A stretch of DNA of 11,732 nt, taken from the NCBI GenBank assembly GCA_035298385.1, contig DATGYC010000302.1:1-11732 (forward strand), in the 5' to 3' direction. This stretch comes from DATGYC01 sp035298385. Lineage in GTDB: Bacteria > Bacillota > Sulfobacillia > Symbiobacteriales > Symbiobacteriaceae. Shown piece by piece: positions 6,064-11,732 of the stretch. The position numbers and the translations under genes are program-made. Within the stretch, counting starts at the first letter, position 1. Every line of letters begins with the position of its first letter. A model generated the notes under the pieces. That model did no database searches. It was not told where the DNA came from and saw only the letters and a program-made list of their open reading frames with translations.

Positions 6064-7014
6064 CTAACCGGGGAAGAGCTCCGGGTGGATCGTCTTGGCG
6101 AACCACTGCAGGCCTAGGATCAGGCGGGGCCCCGGCCGCACGCCCAGGTTGGGATCATCCATGCCAAAGACCTTCTTCGCCTTGATCGCCTTCAGGCCAC
6201 CAAAGCCCGAGCGCTGTCCCACCGAGGCGACAGCCTCCTTGGAGGTGATGTAGAGGTCGGGGTCCTTCGCCTGAACCTGCTCCAGGCTGTAGTTGGTCCA
6301 GCCCTTCACATCAGCGCCGATATTGACGCCGCCAGCGAGCGTGATCAGGTCGTTGATGAACGTCTCCTGGCCAGCGGTCATCAGCGGGTCATGCCAGACC
6401 TCGTAGAAGACGGTCGGCTTGGGCTTCCCGGCGACCTTGGTCACCACCGCTGCGACGTCCGCCTTCATCTGATCGACCAGCTTGGTCGCCGCCGGCTGGG
6501 CGTTGACCACCTGGCCGAGCAGAGCGAGGTCCTTGTAGACATCGTTCAAGGTCTTCGGATCGAGGACGAGGACGGGAAGCTTGTACTCGTTGGCCAGCTT
6601 ATCCCGCTCGGCGACGGAGCCACCGATGACCAGGACCAGGTCTGGCTGGGCGCCCATGATCGCCTCATAGTTGGGCGGCACGTACCCACCGATGGACGGG
6701 AGCTTGGTCGCCTCAGGCGGGTAGTCGTCAAAGTCAGAGCGGCCGACCAGAAGATCACCCTTGCCAAGGGCGAAGAGCATCTCCGTGTTAGATGGTGCGA
6801 CGGAGACGACCCGCTTCGGCTCGGCGGCCAGGGTCACGGAGCGGCCCGCGTCGTCGGTAACCGTCAGCGGATAGGTGGTTTGCGTCGAGGTGCTCACCGG
6901 AGGCTTGATCGCCGGCTTCGGCGTCTGTGGGCTCTTGGCCGTGCAGGCTGTCAGGAGCAGGACCGGAAGCAGAAGGGCGCCCAGGGACCGGCGCCAACGC
7001 GTATTCGCCGTCAT
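6064..7014 (-). CDS. btuF: Cobalamin-binding lipoprotein of the ABC importer
   Basis: This is the extracellular substrate-binding protein that hands corrinoid to BtuCD. The 316-residue product begins with a lipoprotein signal: MTANTRWRRSLGALLLPVLL followed by the lipobox LTAC, with C24 as the lipidated cysteine. A Pro/Thr/Ser-rich tether (25-48) precedes a helical-backbone (class III) periplasmic-binding fold: TVTDDAGRSVTL (51-62), RVVSVAPSNTEMLFALG (68-84) and PPNYEAIMGAQPDLVLV. The ATG at 7014 is preceded by AGAGAGGTTGA at good spacing; a GTG ten codons upstream lacks a site and falls in the terminator's T-rich tail. It is the first gene after the riboswitch and terminator. Sequence alone cannot separate B12 from haem or siderophore binding; the riboswitch supplies that call. 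Confidence 0.91.
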   Translation of the reverse strand: MTANTRWRRSLGALLLPVLLLTACTAKSPQTPKPAIKPPVSTSTQTTYPLTVTDDAGRSVTLAAEPKRVVSVAPSNTEMLFALGKGDLLVGRSDFDDYPPEATKLPSIGGYVPPNYEAIMGAQPDLVLVIGGSVAERDKLANEYKLPVLVLDPKTLNDVYKDLALLGQVVNAQPAATKLVDQMKADVAAVVTKVAGKPKPTVFYEVWHDPLMTAGQETFINDLITLAGGVNIGADVKGWTNYSLEQVQAKDPDLYITSKEAVASVGQRSGFGGLKAIKAKKVFGMDDPNLGVRPGPRLILGLQWFAKTIHPELFPG

Positions 7015-7040
7015 CTCGATCAACCTCTCTTTCTCTGCCA

Positions 7041-7079
7041 ACACAAATAATAGACCCCTGGCTCAGCAGAGCCAGGGGT
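7041..7079 (-). terminator. Riboswitch-linked intrinsic terminator upstream of btuF
   Basis: A perfect 11-bp stem (ACCCCTGGCTC/GAGCCAGGGGT, 7079-7069 with 7064-7054, 4-nt loop) is followed on the minus strand by the T-rich CTATTATTTGTGTT. It lies between the cobalamin aptamer and btuF, so it is the probable off-state of the riboswitch: B12 bound, transcription stops. Confidence 0.9.
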
Positions 7080-7172
7080 AGATGGAATGATCAACAAGCG
7101 GTGCAGACCCGCAGTTGCGCAACGGTCCGCACCTTGGTGACACCTCTTCTCCGAAGGCTCCGCCAAAACCAG

Positions 7173-7356
7173 TTCAGGCAGGTTTCCTGACTCTCGGATC
7201 AACGTTGCCTGTGCTCTGACGTCTCACCCTTCCCAGCCGATGGCCAGTGGGTACGACGCGACACACGCAACTCCCCGATTACAGTGGCGGGACCGTGCCG
7301 GATTCTCACCGGCTTCCCTTTTACCTTCTGGCCCTCGCCAGAAGCACCTAAACCGT
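7173..7356 (-). ncRNA. Cobalamin (B12) riboswitch
   Basis: The minus strand shows the conserved cobalamin riboswitch blocks: GGTTTAGGTGC at the 5' side, GGGAAGCCGGTGAGAATCCG, the B12 box GCCACTG (7288-7282) followed by TAATCGGGGAG, and the 3' block GAGTCAGGAAACCTGCCTG ending near 7173. Such riboswitches shut off corrinoid uptake or synthesis genes when adenosylcobalamin is abundant. A terminator and btuFCD follow directly. The ends are approximate to a few bases. Confidence 0.96.
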
Positions 7357-7377
7357 TCTATTTGGTTGTCTGCTCCA

Positions 7378-7406
7378 AGTATAAGGGCGCCCCCTAGACA
7401 GGGCAA
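7378..7406 (-). promoter_or_regulatory. Promoter for cobalamin riboswitch-btuFCD
   Basis: On the minus strand TTGCCC (7406-7401) and TATACT (7383-7378) are spaced by exactly 17 bp, a good sigma-A match. Transcription would start about 15 nt before the riboswitch. The 14-bp palindrome at 7409-7422 abuts the -35. Confidence 0.75.
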
Positions 7407-7408
7407 GC

Positions 7409-7422
7409 CCCCGTGCACGGGG
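7409..7422 (-). terminator. GC palindrome after the response regulator gene, possible terminator
   Basis: CCCCGTGCACGGGG is a perfect 14-bp palindrome 14 bp past the response-regulator stop codon. On the minus strand it is followed by GCTTGCCC rather than a T-run, so it would be a poor intrinsic terminator. It could instead be an operator at the btu promoter. Confidence 0.35.
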
Positions 7423-7435
7423 ATCATCGAATTCT

Positions 7436-8107
7436 TTAGGCTTGCGCTTCCTTCTCCAGCGTGACCAGGCCCCGGCGAACCGCCCAAAGCGCCGCCTGGG
7501 TGCGATCCGAGACCCCGATCTTCTCAAAGATGTGCGTCAGGTGATTCTTCGTCGTCTTCTCCGAGATGAAGAGCAAGGTTGAGATCTCCCGGTTGGAGGC
7601 GCCCTGGGCGACCAGGCGCAGCACCTCCAGCTCCCGGTCGGTCAGACCGACCTCATCGCGCTCCTTCGGCGCCCGATTCTCCCCCTTGGTCATCTCCAGC
7701 AGCGCCAGACCGGCGAGCTTCGGATGCAGGTAGGGGCGCCCGGCCTTCGCCGCCCGGATCCCCTCGGCCAGGTTCTGCGAGTCGACATCCTTGACCAGGT
7801 AGGAGTTGGCGCCCATCTTCAGCGCCCGCATCAGGTACTCCTGATCCTCATGCATGGTCAGGATCACCACGCCGATCTCCGGGAACTGCTCCTTGATCCG
7901 GGCGCAGGCCTCCAGACCGCCGCCGGGCATTGAGACATCCAGGACCACAACATCGGGGCGCATCGAATCGGCCAGATCGATCGCCTCCTGGGCGTTCGCC
8001 CCCTCGGCGACGACCTGGAAGTTCCCCTCTAGCTCTAGCACCTGTTTCAGTCCCTGCCGAAAGAGGGTGTGATCGTCTGCGATCAGGATCCGAATCACTT
8101 CTCCCAT
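7436..8107 (-). CDS. NarL/DegU-type response regulator
   Basis: This is a cytoplasmic DNA-binding response regulator of 223 residues, the usual size for the NarL/FixJ family. The receiver domain (about 5-120) has acidic residues D11 and D12, phospho-acceptor D57 (VVVLDVSMPG), T84 and K106 (LVKD). The C-terminal LuxR-type helix-turn-helix (about 154-212) has LTDRELEVLRLVAQG and SEKTTKNHLTHIFEKIGV, closely like DegU. The ATG at 8107 lies inside the end of the kinase gene (13-base overlap), so the two are translationally coupled and should form a cognate pair. In Bacillus, DegU controls exoenzymes, motility and biofilm; whether that holds here is inference, as is any link to the c-di-GMP-controlled pilin nearby. 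Confidence 0.92.
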   Translation of the reverse strand: MGEVIRILIADDHTLFRQGLKQVLELEGNFQVVAEGANAQEAIDLADSMRPDVVVLDVSMPGGGLEACARIKEQFPEIGVVILTMHEDQEYLMRALKMGANSYLVKDVDSQNLAEGIRAAKAGRPYLHPKLAGLALLEMTKGENRAPKERDEVGLTDRELEVLRLVAQGASNREISTLLFISEKTTKNHLTHIFEKIGVSDRTQAALWAVRRGLVTLEKEAQA

Positions 8108-8919
8108 GCTCGGCCTCCCTGCGGCGCCCAGCGGGGCACCATGATTTGCAAGGTAGTTCCGGCACCTCGTGCGCTCACGACCGTGAGCGTTCCCCCAAAT
8201 AGCTCGGCGCGCTCCCGCATGCTCACGAGGCCGAACCGTCCAGCCGCCCCCTGTCCACGCAACGTGGCGGGATCAAAGCCCACCCCGTCATCCTGGATCA
8301 GGAGCGAGACCTGTTCCGAGTCATTCAGATCGACTCGGATCGTGACCTTTGCGGCACCAGAATGTTTCGCCACGTTCGTTAACGCTTCCTGCACCAATCG
8401 GAAAAGGGCGACCTCAACCGCACCGTCGAAGCGCGCCTCCGCCCCGACGATGGTCAACTCCGAGTGAATCCCCGACTTCGCCGACTGGTCCTTCATCAAG
8501 ATGCGCAGGGCCGGTACGAGTCCCAGGTCGTCCAGCGCCATCGGGCGCAGGTCAAAGATCAGCTTGCGCACATCCTGCAATGAGAGCCGGACCAACTCCT
8601 TGAGCTGCGGCAACTCTAGGGCCAGGCGCTGCGGATCGGTCTGCGCCAGGCGCTGGCAGACGTCGATGCGCAGGACGACCGAATTGAGTAGCTGGGCCGG
8701 GCCGTCGTGAATCTCACGCGCAAACCGGCGCCGCTCCTCCTCTTGTGCTCGGATCGCATAGAGTCCGAGGCCCTGCCCCTCACGGGCGAGCGCCAGACCC
8801 TCGGTCACAACGGCGAGGGCGGCAGCCATCCGGGCGCCCTCCGTCCCCGTCAGGGACTCTTGCACGCTGGCCAGTTCATCTAACGCTTGCTCCACCACGG
8901 CCTGATCGCGCATCCCCAT
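8095..8919 (-). CDS. Cytoplasmic DegS-type sensor histidine kinase
   Basis: This 274-residue HisKA_3-family kinase has no membrane segments. The N-terminal ~60 residues are predicted helical/coiled-coil and shorter than the sensor part of Bacillus DegS. The phospho-acceptor is H71 in EEERRRFAREIHDGPAQLL (60-78). The HATPase domain shows the N-box EALTNVAKHSGA (178-189, N182), G1 box DDGVGFD (210-216) and G2-like GRFGLVSMRERA (227-238). It should autophosphorylate on H71 and pass phosphate to D57 of the overlapping regulator. The ATG at 8919 follows GGAGGGG five bases upstream; a second ATG two codons later is less well placed. The signal is unknown; a cytoplasmic cue or partner protein is likely because nothing spans the membrane. 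Confidence 0.92.
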   Translation of the reverse strand: MGMRDQAVVEQALDELASVQESLTGTEGARMAAALAVVTEGLALAREGQGLGLYAIRAQEEERRRFAREIHDGPAQLLNSVVLRIDVCQRLAQTDPQRLALELPQLKELVRLSLQDVRKLIFDLRPMALDDLGLVPALRILMKDQSAKSGIHSELTIVGAEARFDGAVEVALFRLVQEALTNVAKHSGAAKVTIRVDLNDSEQVSLLIQDDGVGFDPATLRGQGAAGRFGLVSMRERAELFGGTLTVVSARGAGTTLQIMVPRWAPQGGRAWEK

Positions 8920-9081
8920 CGGATCCCCTCCAGCTTGGCAGTTCCAGCTTGGCCGTTCCAGCTAGATCAGTTCTCGCTGAAGGGCTACATCTCCTTCCGC
9001 TTGGGCACCGCGAGCCTCCCGGTCATATGCTGAAGCATCGAGTGCCAGGGCCACGGCGCCCGGCGGTAGGAGGGTATCCGG
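8920..9081. other. Divergent intergenic region between kinase and SPOCS-like gene
   Basis: It holds a short tandem repeat near the kinase start and the ribosome site TAGGAGGG for the plus-strand gene. I see no convincing sigma-A promoter in either direction. CATATGCT at 9024-9031 with AC at 9007-9008 weakly resembles a sporulation sigma-K promoter facing the plus-strand gene, with a slightly short 15-bp spacing. Confidence 0.4.
8931..8963. repeat. 14-bp tandem repeat upstream of the kinase gene
   Basis: CAGCTTGGCAGTTC (8931-8944) is followed by CAGCTTGGCCGTTC (8945-8958) and a partial CAGCT (8959-8963). The first copy begins 11 bp upstream of the kinase start codon and overlaps its ribosome site region. 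It could vary by slippage or bind a regulator. Confidence 0.85.
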
Positions 9082-9618
9082 ATGCCAGAAGCGGTCCTGC
9101 CGATCATCATTAGCGAAGTGCAAGCCAGAACCGTCGTCGAAGCCACCATCGTCCTGCCCGAGGAGGTTCTGCGGGTCGAGACGGCCAACACCCAGGTCCA
9201 GATCGATCGTTGCCGCGTCAACAACAACTCGGTCTTCATTGCGGGTCGGGTGATCATCAACATTCCGTTCAAGACCGGGACGATCGACGATACCGGAACC
9301 GGATTGGGGATGACCAGGACAGTCTGCGGCGACCTTCGTCACTGCACCGCCTTCATCCCGTTCACCGTGTTGACGGACGTCCCGGGCGCCCAAGAGGGCG
9401 ACCAGTGCCGCATCATCAGGGCCTGCGTCCGCGATCTGTTCATCGACCGGCCAGACAACAATAACGACAATGCCGATGATACCGGCAACGACCACGACCG
9501 TCTGAATGTGGCGGCAGAGGTCTGCATCCGGCTCCAAGTCACCCGCGACCAAGTCGTCGATGTGCTGGGGACCGTCCAGCCGACGACCCGCTTCGTTACA
9601 TTCCCCTCATTCCGATAG
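9082..9618 (+). CDS. SPOCS/DUF3794-type protein, probable spore-coat or spore-envelope component
   Basis: The 178-residue protein resembles the SPOCS domain (DUF3794), found in SipL and other spore-coat proteins of Clostridia and Bacilli. The pattern VVEATIVLPEEVLRVE (18-33), NNNSVFIAGRVIINIPFK (47-64) and a hydrophobic FIPFTVLTDVPGA segment (91-103) match that beta-rich module. A second half (CRIIRACV, NVAAEVCIRLQV) completes it. Between them lies an Asn/Asp-rich insert at about 122-139 that looks like a flexible or metal-binding loop. Six cysteines (44, 82, 88, 109, 114, 148) could crosslink, common in coat proteins. There is no signal peptide or LysM domain. The ATG at 9082 follows an excellent TAGGAGGG site. 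It is the only complete plus-strand gene here, bounded by a terminator. The family call is from pattern only; function is inferred. Confidence 0.72.
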   Translation: MPEAVLPIIISEVQARTVVEATIVLPEEVLRVETANTQVQIDRCRVNNNSVFIAGRVIINIPFKTGTIDDTGTGLGMTRTVCGDLRHCTAFIPFTVLTDVPGAQEGDQCRIIRACVRDLFIDRPDNNNDNADDTGNDHDRLNVAAEVCIRLQVTRDQVVDVLGTVQPTTRFVTFPSFR

Positions 9619-9627
9619 GGCGCGCAA

Positions 9628-9651
9628 GGCGGGGGCAGTTCTGCCCCCGCC
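9628..9651. terminator. Bidirectional terminator hairpin between convergent genes
   Basis: GGCGGGGGCAG (9628-9638) and CTGCCCCCGCC (9641-9651) form a perfect 11-bp inverted repeat between the stops of the convergent 9082-9618 (+) and 9656-10183 (-) genes. On the plus strand CCCTTT follows, a weak T-run. On the minus strand TTGCGCGCC follows. The very stable stem and its position support termination in at least one direction. Confidence 0.75.
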
Positions 9652-9655
9652 CCCT

Positions 9656-10183
9656 TTATGAATCGGTATCCAGCCGAAGGACCGACTCGGAACCGCCGGC
9701 CTCGGCCTCCCCCAGTAAGAGCCGGGGCCGAACCGGCTCGATCACGATCTCGCCGGGCTGGCTGCGAAAGGGCGCCTCGGGGGTTTGCTCGATCCGCACC
9801 GCAATCCGGTCGGTCGTTGCTTGGAGCGCCGCCTGCCCCGCCGCCAAACTGAGAACCGCCTCATGCAGGGCGGCTATCTCTGCACGCAAGGCGGTGCTCT
9901 CCTGCTGGGCGCTCTCCTGCCCTGCCCGTAGATGGGCAAGCTCCTTCAGGGCGACGGCCAGGCCGCCTAGCTCCACCTGCATCGCCGTCAGCGGCTCGGT
10001 CAGCCCGTTCGGTGCTCGGCCCTCGCCGCGCAGCAGGGCGCCCAACTGCTCATCCAGGGCTGAGATGCGCCCCATCAGCGCCGCCGTCGAGAACTCCGGC
10101 CGGGCGGCGCGCCCCTCGTCCAGATCCCCGCTCCGCCCCCGACGCCGGTTCGACTGGAAGTAAAAGGTCGCATTCTGAGACAA
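9656..10183 (-). CDS. Hypothetical coiled-coil protein
   Basis: I do not recognise this 175-residue protein. A basic N-terminus (NRRRGR, residues 12-17) is followed by a long Ala/Leu/Glu/Gln-rich region (about 35-132) with heptad-like spacing of leucine and alanine, so a coiled coil or helical rod is likely. The tail (133-175) is Pro/Glu-rich and acidic, ending in RLDTDS. There is no signal peptide, membrane segment or catalytic motif. The only start giving a ribosome site is the TTG at 10183, preceded by GGAGGGG six bases upstream; both lie in the preceding gene's intrinsic terminator. The next in-frame start (ATG, residue 37) would remove the basic region. Codon use fits the neighbours. It may belong to the sporulation gene next door, but that rests only on position. 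Confidence 0.65.
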   Translation of the reverse strand: MSQNATFYFQSNRRRGRSGDLDEGRAARPEFSTAALMGRISALDEQLGALLRGEGRAPNGLTEPLTAMQVELGGLAVALKELAHLRAGQESAQQESTALRAEIAALHEAVLSLAAGQAALQATTDRIAVRIEQTPEAPFRSQPGEIVIEPVRPRLLLGEAEAGGSESVLRLDTDS

Positions 10184-10229
10184 AAAAACCCCTCCCTGCG
10201 CAGCCTCGTGGAAGAGGCTACGCGGGAGG
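10182..10229 (-). terminator. Strong intrinsic terminator after the dehydrogenase gene
   Basis: On the minus strand CCTCCCGCGTAGCCTC pairs with GAGGCTGCGCAGGGAGG (16 pairs, one bulged A, 6-nt loop), followed by GG and seven T (10188-10182). It lies 69 bp past the dehydrogenase stop. The 3' arm contains GGAGGGG, the ribosome site of the next gene, and the T-run contains its TTG start. Confidence 0.9.
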
Positions 10230-10298
10230 AGCGTGGAGGATTCCCGAGGACGGCGCGACTTTAGCGCCGCAGGGAGTCCAGGGTGGGTGCGAAAGAAC

Positions 10299-11384
10299 TT
10301 ACGCCAGCACCGGCGCCAGCTTCGCCTTGATCCGGCGGATCACCTCATCGGTGAAGCCCGTCGTCGAGGCGGTGCCGCCCAGGTCACCGGTCCGGAAGCC
10401 AGCCGAGACCGCCTCCAGGCAGGCCTCACGCATCGCGCGGCCAGCAGCCTGGTAGCCTTCACCCTCCATCTGCATCAGGAGGGCGGCCGCAGCCAGCTGC
10501 ATCGCCAGCGGGTTGGCCACGTTCTTGCCCTGCAGGGACGGCGCGGTGCCGTGCGGCGCCTCCGCCATCACGCACTTCGGCTTAAAGTTCTCATCGAACG
10601 AGATAAGGAGGGACTCCGAGCCCGCGATCGAGCCGTAGAGGGCCAGGACCAGATCCGAGAGGATGTCGCCGTCACGGTTGAGCGACGGGATCACCAGCGG
10701 GCGCTGGGCCCGAGCGAAGAGCAGGGCGTAGGCAGCGTCGATCAACTGGGGATCGTACGGCACCTCCGGATGGTTGGCCGCGGCCTGGTCCATGCACTCC
10801 TTCAGGAGGCCTTCGTAGGTCGGCGAGACGGTCCACTTCGGGCCGCCGAAGACGAGGGCGTCCATCTGCTTGGCCAGGATGAAGGAGAACTCCGCCGCAG
10901 CGCGGCAGTTCTTGCGCGAGATGTAGGTCGTGCGGTAGGCCATCTCGGCCTGCCCCTCGCCCTCGCGCCACTCCTTCGCCTCATAGGCATCCTCGGTCGC
11001 CATGCGGACGACGGCGATAGGGGAGCAGATGTTGCCGATGGTCTCAACGCCCGGCAGGGGGCGCCCGGTGCGCAGGATCACGGTGCCGTCGATCTCCTTG
11101 CGGAGGATGGCGTTGGGGGAGCCAACATCGCCGCGGGTCTCCGGGGTGATGGTCGCGGCCTTCAGGCCAAAGCCGTGCTCGCGCATCGCAGCGGCGGCCT
11201 CGCGGACGACGCCATTCTTGGTGGCGCGGCGGTTCTCAAGCGAAAGGTCATAGCGGACCAGGTTCAGATCGACGCCGATTACCTCGGGCGCGAGCAGCCG
11301 GACCGCTTCCTCCAGGAGTTCCTGGCCGGTCTGGTCACCTTCGAGCACGACGACAGTGGGCGTGAGCGAGTTCAGGTTAGTCAT
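10299..11384 (-). CDS. Isocitrate/isopropylmalate-family dehydrogenase, probably isocitrate dehydrogenase
   Basis: This 361-residue enzyme belongs to the beta-decarboxylating dehydrogenases, which oxidise and decarboxylate isocitrate, isopropylmalate or related 2-hydroxyacids with NAD(P) and Mg/Mn. Landmarks are VVVLEGDQTGQELLE (11-25), SPNAILRKEIDGTVILRTGR (89-108), VRMATEDAYEAKEW, GGPKWTVSPTYEGLL, the metal/family signature NRDGDILSDLVLALYGS, and the cofactor loop APHGTAPSLQGKNVANP. The Ser-x-Asn and two arginines in the second block match the isocitrate-binding residues S113/N115/R119/R129 of E. coli IDH. The cofactor loop lacks the Lys-Tyr pair of NADP enzymes, so NAD is more likely, but it also lacks the usual NAD-type Asp-Ile. 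Substrate and cofactor are therefore not certain. The ATG at 11384 follows GGGAGATGA. The gene ends at a strong terminator. Confidence 0.85.
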   Translation of the reverse strand: MTNLNSLTPTVVVLEGDQTGQELLEEAVRLLAPEVIGVDLNLVRYDLSLENRRATKNGVVREAAAAMREHGFGLKAATITPETRGDVGSPNAILRKEIDGTVILRTGRPLPGVETIGNICSPIAVVRMATEDAYEAKEWREGEGQAEMAYRTTYISRKNCRAAAEFSFILAKQMDALVFGGPKWTVSPTYEGLLKECMDQAAANHPEVPYDPQLIDAAYALLFARAQRPLVIPSLNRDGDILSDLVLALYGSIAGSESLLISFDENFKPKCVMAEAPHGTAPSLQGKNVANPLAMQLAAAALLMQMEGEGYQAAGRAMREACLEAVSAGFRTGDLGGTASTTGFTDEVIRRIKAKLAPVLA

Positions 11385-11428
11385 GGGCTCATCTCCCGGC
11401 TCAGCAAATGATGACAGAACGCCTCTTC

Positions 11429-11457
11429 ATGTTACCTGCTGATAGGGGACGCGACAA
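11429..11457 (-). promoter_or_regulatory. Candidate promoter for the dehydrogenase gene
   Basis: On the minus strand TTGTCG (11457-11452) and TAACAT (11434-11429) are separated by 17 bp, each matching four of six consensus bases. It lies about 45 bp upstream of the dehydrogenase start. Confidence 0.45.
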
Positions 11458-11604
11458 GCCCTTTTGTCTCCCTTGCCCGACTCGATGGGGTATGCCAAAT
11501 CGTCATGGTCTTATACTTTTTTCACTGAGAGCGCGAACTTTCGCGAGAAAATACTCGTATTAGAAGATGGAAGGGTCAAATCAAAATGGAAAGGAACGAT
11601 CTCG
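11458..11604. other. Divergent upstream region of the right-edge gene
   Basis: This is noticeably more AT-rich than its surroundings. It holds TATACT followed by a T-run at 11512-11522 on the plus strand, with no good -35. There is also a dyad CGCGAA-CT-TTCGCG at 11532-11545 that could be an operator or a leader hairpin. No riboswitch class was recognised. Confidence 0.45.
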
Positions 11605-11732
11605 ATGCCGAGGAAGCGTCCGATCTTCGCCACGAAGATCCCTATCGCCGAGGTCCCGAAGAACATAAGCGCTTATACCTTCGATGCGCCCAAGATGGAC
11701 CTGGGTCCGAAGTACGCCCACATCCGTGACGG
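11605..11732 (+). CDS. Unidentified protein, 5' end only
   Basis: An open frame starts at the ATG at 11605 and runs off the right edge: 42 complete codons, beginning MPRKRPIFATKIPIAEVPKN. It is preceded by GGAAAGGAAC about eight bases upstream. An alternative ATG at 11586 in another frame stops inside the window and is less likely. The segment is basic at the start, has no signal peptide or membrane helix, and continues with an ordinary soluble-looking composition. I do not recognise a family from so little. It is transcribed away from the dehydrogenase. Confidence 0.6.
   Translation, partial: MPRKRPIFATKIPIAEVPKNISAYTFDAPKMDLGPKYAHIRD

Noticed and set aside
5157..6185. 342-codon plus-strand open frame opposite btuC
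   Set aside because: Antisense shadow rich in Arg, Gln, Pro and Asp, produced by the codon bias of the membrane-protein gene.
8931..8963. CRISPR-like repeats
   Set aside because: The repeats are only 14 bp, directly adjacent with no spacers, and no cas genes are nearby.
8962..9552. Minus-strand open frame of 196 codons opposite the SPOCS-like gene
   Set aside because: It has no ribosome site, and its Val/Ile run is the mirror of the Asn/Asp-rich codons on the plus strand. The plus-strand gene has an excellent ribosome site and family-like pattern.
10233..11411. 392-codon plus-strand open frame opposite the dehydrogenase
   Set aside because: An antisense shadow of a well-supported enzyme gene in GC-rich DNA; its composition resembles no protein family.
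1..11732. Mobile element or phage island
   Set aside because: No transposase, integrase, terminal inverted repeats or target duplications were seen, and composition is even apart from short AT-rich promoter regions.

Overview
The window looks like chromosomal DNA from a high-GC, spore-forming Bacillota (Firmicute), perhaps a deep-branching Symbiobacterium-like lineage. The taxon is inferred. It rests on GC-rich codon use with strong GGAGG ribosome sites, GTG/TTG starts, a SPOCS/DUF3794-type spore-coat gene, a DegS/DegU-like two-component pair, intrinsic terminators, and three riboswitches of classes common in Bacillota. Nothing indicates a phage, plasmid or transposon. Nearly all genes lie on the minus strand; the exceptions are the spore-coat-like gene and a partial gene at the right edge.

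Right to left, in the direction of most transcription: a divergent region (11385-11604) separates the 5' end of an unidentified plus-strand gene from an isocitrate/isopropylmalate-family dehydrogenase (10299-11384). A strong intrinsic terminator follows the dehydrogenase. Unusually, the ribosome site and TTG start of the next gene, a coiled-coil protein of unknown function (9656-10183), lie inside that terminator. This gene converges on the SPOCS-like gene (9082-9618). Then come a cytoplasmic DegS-type histidine kinase and an overlapping DegU-type regulator (7436-8919).

The middle holds a textbook cobalamin module: a sigma-A-type promoter, a cobalamin riboswitch and an intrinsic terminator, followed by btuF-btuC-btuD for vitamin B12 import (4158-7014). 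Next, a promoter and about 280 nt of leader containing a class I cyclic-di-GMP riboswitch precede a 62-residue Flp-type (type IVb) pilin. This ties surface pilin expression to c-di-GMP. A 16-bp perfect terminator hairpin ends that unit.

Downstream is a compact operon: a DUF192 protein, a superoxide dismutase with a long Ala/Gly-rich and Pro/Gly-rich N-terminal extension, and a DedA-family membrane protein overlapping the dismutase gene. The left end is a glycine riboswitch plus terminator controlling gcvT (glycine cleavage T protein), whose 3' end lies outside the window.

The most notable points are the c-di-GMP-riboswitch-controlled orphan pilin, the gene start buried in the dehydrogenase terminator, and the extended superoxide dismutase beside DUF192 and DedA. 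No wholly new multi-gene system is evident.
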